Assembly: GCA_021846145.1 (NCBI GenBank)
Contig: JAJZCJ010000098.1
Location: 1 to 10,534, forward strand
Reading direction: 5' to 3'
Length of the DNA stretch: 10,534 nt
From: Bacillota bacterium
GTDB lineage: Bacteria > Bacillota > Bacilli > Alicyclobacillales > SLC66
In this document: piece by piece, positions 7,162-10,534 of the stretch
Numbering within the stretch: the stretch's first letter is position 1
Layout of the letters: each line of letters starts with the position of its first letter
Program-made: the position numbers and the translations under genes
Notes under the pieces: generated by a model
Told to the model about the DNA's origin: nothing
Databases searched by the model: none
What the model saw: the letters and a program-made list of their open reading frames with translations, nothing else

Positions 7162-8940
7162 ATGATGAGTGAACAGGTAAGAGAATATGGCGCGGAGTTT
7201 TTTGTCAAGGCAACAAAGCCGGAGTTGGTGTTTACGCCTGAGGAATTCAATGATGAGCATAAAATGATTGCAAAAACGACGTTGGATTTTGTAAAAGGCG
7301 AAATTGAACCAGTAAGTGAACAGCTTGAACACCAAGACTGGGACTTGACGGTGAAATTGATGAAAAAAGCCGGAGATCTTGGTTTGCTTGCGGCTGATGT
7401 ACCAGAAGCTTATGAAGGCTTGGGTATGGATAAGGTGAGTTCCGCGCTGATTACGGAGAACATTACTCGTGGCGGTTCATTTGCTTTATCGCAAGGAGCC
7501 CACGTGGGCATTGGCACCCTCCCCATCGTGTTTTTTGGCACGGAAGCACAGAAGAAAAAATACCTACCTGGCCTGTCTTCTGGTCAGACATTGGCTGCCT
7601 ACGCGCTGACAGAACCAGGTTCTGGTTCCGATGCGTTGGGCGCTAGAACGACGGCGAAATTGTCGAAAGACGGAAAGTTTTACATCCTGAATGGAACGAA
7701 GCAATACATCACCAATTCTGCGTTTGCAGACGTGTTTATCGTCTATGCAAAAATTGACGGCGAACAATTTTCGGCCTTTATTGTAGAGCGTGATACGCCT
7801 GGACTCACTACCGGTCCAGAAGAGAAAAAGATGGGCATCAAGGCTTCTTCCACTCGCCCATTGATTCTTGAGGATGTACAGGTGCCGGTTGAAAACCTGC
7901 TCGGCGAGGCTGGGAAAGGTCACCAGATTGCCTTTAATATTTTGAACATTGGACGCTATAAGTTGGCAGTAGGTTGTGTGGGCGGTTCCAAAGCGGCGAT
8001 TGAAACATCGTTGATCTATGCCAAAACACGGGAACAGTTTAAGCAACCGATCTTTAATTTTCCGCTGATTCAAGGCAAAATTGCTGATATGGCTGCACGC
8101 ACTTACATTGCGGAAAGCGCAGTATATCGCACCACTGGCGCAATTGACAACGCGTTGTCTGAGCTGGATTTGAGCGGTGCCTATTCAGGTTCTGAATCAG
8201 CTAAGGCGATCAGTGAATTTGCCATCGAGTGTTCAATTAATAAGGTGCTTGGTTCAGAAGTATTAGATTTCGTGGTGGATCAGGGCGTGCAGATCCATGG
8301 TGGTGCTGGGTTTATTCAAGATTATCCGATTGAACGCATGTATCGGGATTCGCGTATTAACCGAATTTTTGAAGGGACGAACGAAATCAATCGTTTGCTC
8401 ATCCCCGGAACACTGATGAGAAAAGCCATGAAAGGTGAAGTGGCACTCCTGCAAGCTGCGCAATCACTGCAAAGTGAATTAATGGGCATGATCGAACCTG
8501 CAGACGAATCGGCGGTGCTTGGACGTGAGGCATTTGCGGTGGAAATGACTCGCAAATTGATTTTGCTCGTAGGTGGGATGGCAGTTCAGAAGTATGGAAC
8601 CAAACTCGATCAGGAACAGGAAGTCTTATCCAATATGGCAGACATGTCCATTTATCTTTATGGAATGGAAAGTGGACTGGTACGCGCGCAAAAGGCTTTG
8701 GCAAGCGGCGTTGTGCATGCGGAGTTGCAGGCTGACTATGTCCGTCTCTATGTGGCACAAACGTTCCCGTTAGTTGAGCAGCTTGCAAAAGATGCGGTTA
8801 CAGCCATGGAAGATGGCGATACTTTACGTACGACTCTCTCTGTGGTGAAAAAATTAACTCGTTACATGGGTCCCAACACGGTCGTCTTGAAACGCAGCAT
8901 TGCAAAGCGTCTGGCCGAGGCTGAAAAGTATCTCGCCTAA
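7162..8940 (+). CDS. fadE: Acyl-CoA dehydrogenase, FadE (VLCAD-like long form)
   Basis: A 592-residue FAD-dependent acyl-CoA dehydrogenase. It is nearly identical in length to Bacillus FadE (about 594) and longer than the roughly 380-residue short/medium-chain enzymes because of a C-terminal helical extension of about 170 residues. It catalyses the first oxidation, acyl-CoA to trans-2-enoyl-CoA, passing electrons to electron-transfer flavoprotein (not encoded here). Signatures are YALTEPGSGSDALG at 147-160, the middle beta domain with NGTKQYITNSAFAD, GGAGFIQDYPIERMYRDSRI, and FEGTNEINRL with Glu404 as the likely catalytic base. The start ATG at 7162 has AGAGGAG at 7148-7154, seven bases upstream; the adjacent ATG at 7165 is possible. 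It is the last gene of the fad operon, followed by a long hairpin and T-run. Confidence 0.94.
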   Translation: MMSEQVREYGAEFFVKATKPELVFTPEEFNDEHKMIAKTTLDFVKGEIEPVSEQLEHQDWDLTVKLMKKAGDLGLLAADVPEAYEGLGMDKVSSALITENITRGGSFALSQGAHVGIGTLPIVFFGTEAQKKKYLPGLSSGQTLAAYALTEPGSGSDALGARTTAKLSKDGKFYILNGTKQYITNSAFADVFIVYAKIDGEQFSAFIVERDTPGLTTGPEEKKMGIKASSTRPLILEDVQVPVENLLGEAGKGHQIAFNILNIGRYKLAVGCVGGSKAAIETSLIYAKTREQFKQPIFNFPLIQGKIADMAARTYIAESAVYRTTGAIDNALSELDLSGAYSGSESAKAISEFAIECSINKVLGSEVLDFVVDQGVQIHGGAGFIQDYPIERMYRDSRINRIFEGTNEINRLLIPGTLMRKAMKGEVALLQAAQSLQSELMGMIEPADESAVLGREAFAVEMTRKLILLVGGMAVQKYGTKLDQEQEVLSNMADMSIYLYGMESGLVRAQKALASGVVHAELQADYVRLYVAQTFPLVEQLAKDAVTAMEDGDTLRTTLSVVKKLTRYMGPNTVVLKRSIAKRLAEAEKYLA

Positions 8941-8953
8941 CCTATTAATTGAG

Positions 8954-9029
8954 GCAGGGCTTAAGATCATCTTGTGCTAGTGGTGACGATGGTCACAAGT
9001 AGCCGTGGATCTCAAGTCCTGCTTTTTTT
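8954..9029 (+). terminator. Long nested-hairpin intrinsic terminator of the fad operon
   Basis: The outer stem pairs 8954-8968 with 9008-9022 over 15 positions (one G-U and one A-C mismatch), directly followed by seven T (9023-9029). Inside lie GCTA/TAGC (8976-8979 with 9000-9003) and a GTGAC-GATG-GTCAC hairpin (8983-8996). An alternative inner helix, CTTGTG/CACAAG (8971-8976 with 8994-8999), is mutually exclusive with it. The T-run after the stem only on the + strand means it serves the fad operon rather than the convergent gene. At about 70 bases it is much larger than a simple terminator and might also be a stable 3' UTR RNA. Confidence 0.85.
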
Positions 9030-9049
9030 ACATTCGCCCAGTGCTTAGC

Positions 9050-9940
9050 TTAATTGGTTAACGAATGCAGCAGTGGTATCCAAATTTTTCTTTCTACTGT
9101 TACATCAAATGCAGAGATAACATCTATTTCGCCCGTTGGTATTTGTGTAGGCTGCTGCTGATTGATGAAATGACTTGATGTGATAGGTGGCAAGGCTGGC
9201 ACTGGAAGTATGTGATGATTTAGTAGTGGGCTAGGATCAACGTTGCCAATGTGACGAGTGTTTCTTTGTGTAATATGTCCTATGGGTGTTTGTGAATGTT
9301 CTGTGCGCAAAACAGGAAATTCTCCGCGAAACATGATATCCTTTTTAGGGAGAAGATAAATCATTACGTTCTTCTTTACTCCAAAATCTAATGCTGTTTT
9401 GACTCGATTATAAAAAACATCGATGCGATTACCTGAGATAGCGCCTCCTGTATCATCAGCAATGCGCACGCCAAGACCTGGAATGTAGACAGGTGTCCCA
9501 TAAGGAATGACTTGTGGATCAACAGCGATCGAAAGTCCTTGTATTGCTTTTTGACCTGTAGAAGTGATGTCATATCCTTTTTCGCCGGGCCATTTTCCTG
9601 TCGATTCATATCCGGCAGTGTAGGCTGTAAGCGTGCAAACAATTGACTTTGTTGCAAGTGGAAGTGGCAACGATTTTTCAGGTAAGAGCAGGCGCTCGCC
9701 AACGTAAATGAAGTTCGGATTAGACAGTGAATTTAAGCTAGTAATAGCTTGAGTGGACGTATGAAATACATGAGCAATTGCAGACAGCGTGTCTCCTTTT
9801 TGCACAATGTAGATTACATTCTGGTTGGACGATGAATCCATGGGATTAGCATTTTTTCCAAAAGCGATACTGATTGTATAGCTGCAAACGGTAAGAAATA
9901 CAAGCACGATGATAAGGGACAACTGATGCTTGAATCTCAT
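9050..9940 (-). CDS. Exported LysM and 3D-domain cell-wall protein with C-terminal tail
   Basis: A 296-residue protein. It has a short basic N-terminus and a hydrophobic signal or anchor segment (about residues 7-27). A LysM peptidoglycan-binding domain follows (about 43-87; YIVQKGDTLSAIAHVF...NFIYVGERLLLP). Next is a 3D domain (about 102-197) named for its conserved aspartates: Asp141 in VDPQVIPYGTPVYIPG, Asp162/163 in ADDTGG and Asp174 in GNRIDVF. This architecture is that of YocH/YabE/MltA-like putative lytic transglycosylases acting on peptidoglycan outside the membrane, some linked to spore germination or resuscitation. The last 100 residues form a Pro/His/Gln-rich tail with no domain I recognise. 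The start at 9940 is supported by AGAGGAG (9948-9954), seven bases upstream. The reading frame stays open to 10141 but that part looks non-coding. Convergent with fadE; no strong terminator of its own is seen. Confidence 0.88.
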   Translation of the reverse strand: MRFKHQLSLIIVLVFLTVCSYTISIAFGKNANPMDSSSNQNVIYIVQKGDTLSAIAHVFHTSTQAITSLNSLSNPNFIYVGERLLLPEKSLPLPLATKSIVCTLTAYTAGYESTGKWPGEKGYDITSTGQKAIQGLSIAVDPQVIPYGTPVYIPGLGVRIADDTGGAISGNRIDVFYNRVKTALDFGVKKNVMIYLLPKKDIMFRGEFPVLRTEHSQTPIGHITQRNTRHIGNVDPSPLLNHHILPVPALPPITSSHFINQQQPTQIPTGEIDVISAFDVTVERKIWIPLLHSLTN

Positions 9941-9947
9941 AAAATGG

Positions 9948-9954
9948 CTCCTCT
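9948..9954 (-). promoter_or_regulatory. Ribosome binding site of the LysM/3D gene (decides the start)
   Basis: On the minus strand AGAGGAG precedes the ATG at 9940 by seven bases. The ATG is also exactly where a signal peptide-like sequence begins, so the upstream in-frame ATG at 10141 is not used. Confidence 0.8.
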
Positions 9955-9968
9955 CTTTATTTGCTTGA

Positions 9969-9980
9969 TAGTATGTACTA
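9969..9980. repeat. Short palindrome in the divergent intergenic region
   Basis: TAGTATGTACTA has five-base inverted arms (TAGTA/TACTA). A further TACTA occurs at 9991-9995. It lies between the divergent LysM/3D gene and the small membrane protein gene, where an operator could act on either promoter. It is short and could be chance in AT-rich DNA. Confidence 0.3.
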
Positions 9981-10025
9981 ATTTGGTAAATACTAAACCT
10001 TTTGAATGCTAGATATTTGTTGATC

Positions 10026-10031
10026 GGGGGA
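10026..10031 (+). promoter_or_regulatory. Ribosome binding site-like GGGGGA before the small membrane protein gene
   Basis: GGGGGA stands six bases before TTG 10038, the same motif and spacing as GGGGGA (803-808) before the ATG of the cupredoxin-fold gene. This favours TTG 10038, but GTG 10044 and ATG 10050 remain possible. Confidence 0.4.
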
Positions 10032-10037
10032 ATTGGG

Positions 10038-10457
10038 TTGCATGTGACTATGATTATTGGTCTGGTGATACTTATCGTTTTGTTAGGGGCAGGTTGGGGG
10101 GCGTTCCGAGTACATCGCAAAGGGGATTTTGCGTTTCGCATAAAAAGGCTGCAAAAGAGAACTGCAGTATTAGTTTCTCAAGTAATGGAGTTTGAAAGTG
10201 AATCAGATTATTTTGCGCTTTATGAAAATTCACAGGATAAAAAAACAATCCAATTCGTGGAATCTGCGATGGAGGAAGTCAACGAACTGGCAGTGGGGGT
10301 GAGTGATCATCTGAAAATTTTATTGAAGCGTGCGAACAGTCCCTTTGATTTTACTGACCTTTATGTGGATATCGGGATTCAGGAAGAGAAGCTTGAAAAG
10401 GCGGAAGCGAAATATCAAGAGGCATCCATTAAGTTGAAGACGTTGCCAAAACTATAG
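10038..10457 (+). CDS. Unknown single-pass membrane protein with cytoplasmic helical region
   Basis: A protein of about 139 residues that I do not recognise. An N-terminal hydrophobic helix (MIIGLVILIVLLGAGWGAF) is followed by a basic patch (RVHRKGDFAFRIKRLQKR), giving an N-out/C-in orientation by the positive-inside rule. The remaining 100 residues are charged and mostly helical. There are Glu-rich stretches (FESESD, SAMEEVNEL) and a C-terminal segment (IQEEKLEKAEAKYQEASIKLK) likely to form a coiled coil. No catalytic motif is visible. The start is uncertain: TTG 10038 is chosen for its GGGGGA site; GTG 10044 and ATG 10050 would remove four residues at most. The frame is open back to 10002, but without a ribosome binding site there. 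It is divergent from the LysM/3D gene and ends 25 bases before a strong promoter-like region, so it is probably a single-gene unit. Confidence 0.68.
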   Translation: MHVTMIIGLVILIVLLGAGWGAFRVHRKGDFAFRIKRLQKRTAVLVSQVMEFESESDYFALYENSQDKKTIQFVESAMEEVNELAVGVSDHLKILLKRANSPFDFTDLYVDIGIQEEKLEKAEAKYQEASIKLKTLPKL

Positions 10458-10481
10458 TAGATTGCGTGTGAAAAGGACTGG

Positions 10482-10510
10482 TTGATTGACCATTTTTATG
10501 ATAATATGAT
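10482..10510 (+). promoter_or_regulatory. Sigma-A-like promoter for a gene beyond the window
   Basis: TTGATT (10482-10487), 17 bases, then TATGAT (10505-10510): four of six and five of six matches to TTGACA and TATAAT with ideal spacing. No reading frame starts after it within the window. Transcription would begin near 10516-10518, inside the operator-like palindrome. Confidence 0.6.
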
Positions 10511-10512
10511 AT

Positions 10513-10530
10513 TGACTGAGCGCTCGATCG
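10513..10530 (+). promoter_or_regulatory. Second candidate FadR-type (TetR family) operator over a transcription start
   Basis: TGACTGAGCGCTCGATCG fits TGANTGANNNNTCANTCA with a perfect left half and four of six fixed positions on the right (ten of twelve overall). The core GAGCGCTC (10518-10525) is a perfect eight-base palindrome. It begins two bases after the -10 box, a placement expected for repression. The regulated gene lies outside the window. Confidence 0.5.
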
Positions 10531-10534
10531 GAAG

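Noticed and set aside
7564..8073. Minus-strand frame opposite fadE (169 codons)
   Set aside because: It lies fully antisense to the clearly conserved fadE, and its Arg/Cys-rich translation resembles no protein family.
8954..9029. Bidirectional terminator also serving the LysM/3D gene
   Set aside because: On the minus strand no T-run follows the stem, so only the plus-strand direction is supported.
9941..10141. N-terminal extension of the LysM/3D frame (67 extra residues before residue 1)
   Set aside because: The extension has no ribosome binding site at its ATG, and it runs antisense through the divergent small membrane protein gene. A strong AGAGGAG site and a signal peptide start at 9940.

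Overview
The window looks like a chromosomal segment of a low- to mid-GC Gram-positive bacterium (Bacillota, Bacilli). The main reason is the fadN-fadA-fadE gene order, which is the Bacillus-type beta-oxidation operon. Supporting points are strong AGGAGG-type ribosome binding sites, a LysM plus 3D-domain cell-wall protein, a Bacillus-type D-amino acid aminotransferase and a BcrC-like phosphatase. The relaxed sequence similarity and the base composition would fit an Alicyclobacillaceae-like lineage, but the genus is a guess. I see no phage, insertion sequence, CRISPR, tRNA or rRNA.

Left part (1-2132, + strand): the 3' end of a phospholipase D-superfamily gene is followed by a BcrC-like PAP2 phosphatase, a small exported cupredoxin-fold protein that has lost three of the four usual copper ligands, and a ten-helix EamA (drug/metabolite) transporter. 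Gaps are short and the genes are probably co-transcribed. The transporter gene runs nine bases into a convergent HIT-family (HinT-like) gene (2124-2465, - strand). That gene is divergent from a D-amino acid aminotransferase (2536-3423, + strand).

Central part (3424-9029, + strand): the fatty acid beta-oxidation operon. FadE oxidises acyl-CoA to enoyl-CoA. FadN, a fusion of 3-hydroxyacyl-CoA dehydrogenase and a crotonase-fold domain, carries out hydration and the second oxidation. FadA thiolytically releases acetyl-CoA. The electron-transfer flavoprotein genes, acyl-CoA synthetase and regulator are not in the window. A candidate FadR-type (TetR family) operator overlaps a possible -35 element upstream of fadN. 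The operon ends in an unusually long nested hairpin followed by seven T residues.

Right part (9050-10534): an exported LysM/3D-domain protein (- strand) carries an unusual C-terminal tail of about 100 residues. It is divergent from an unknown single-pass membrane protein (+ strand). The last 53 bases hold a good sigma-A-like promoter (TTGATT, 17 bases, TATGAT) with a second FadR-like operator directly over the expected transcription start. This predicts that the gene just beyond the window belongs to the same fatty-acid regulon or encodes a TetR-type regulator.

Most of the window is ordinary, well-understood gene content. The best candidates for a second look are the paired operator-like sites, the cupredoxin-fold protein without its copper site, and the structured terminator region.
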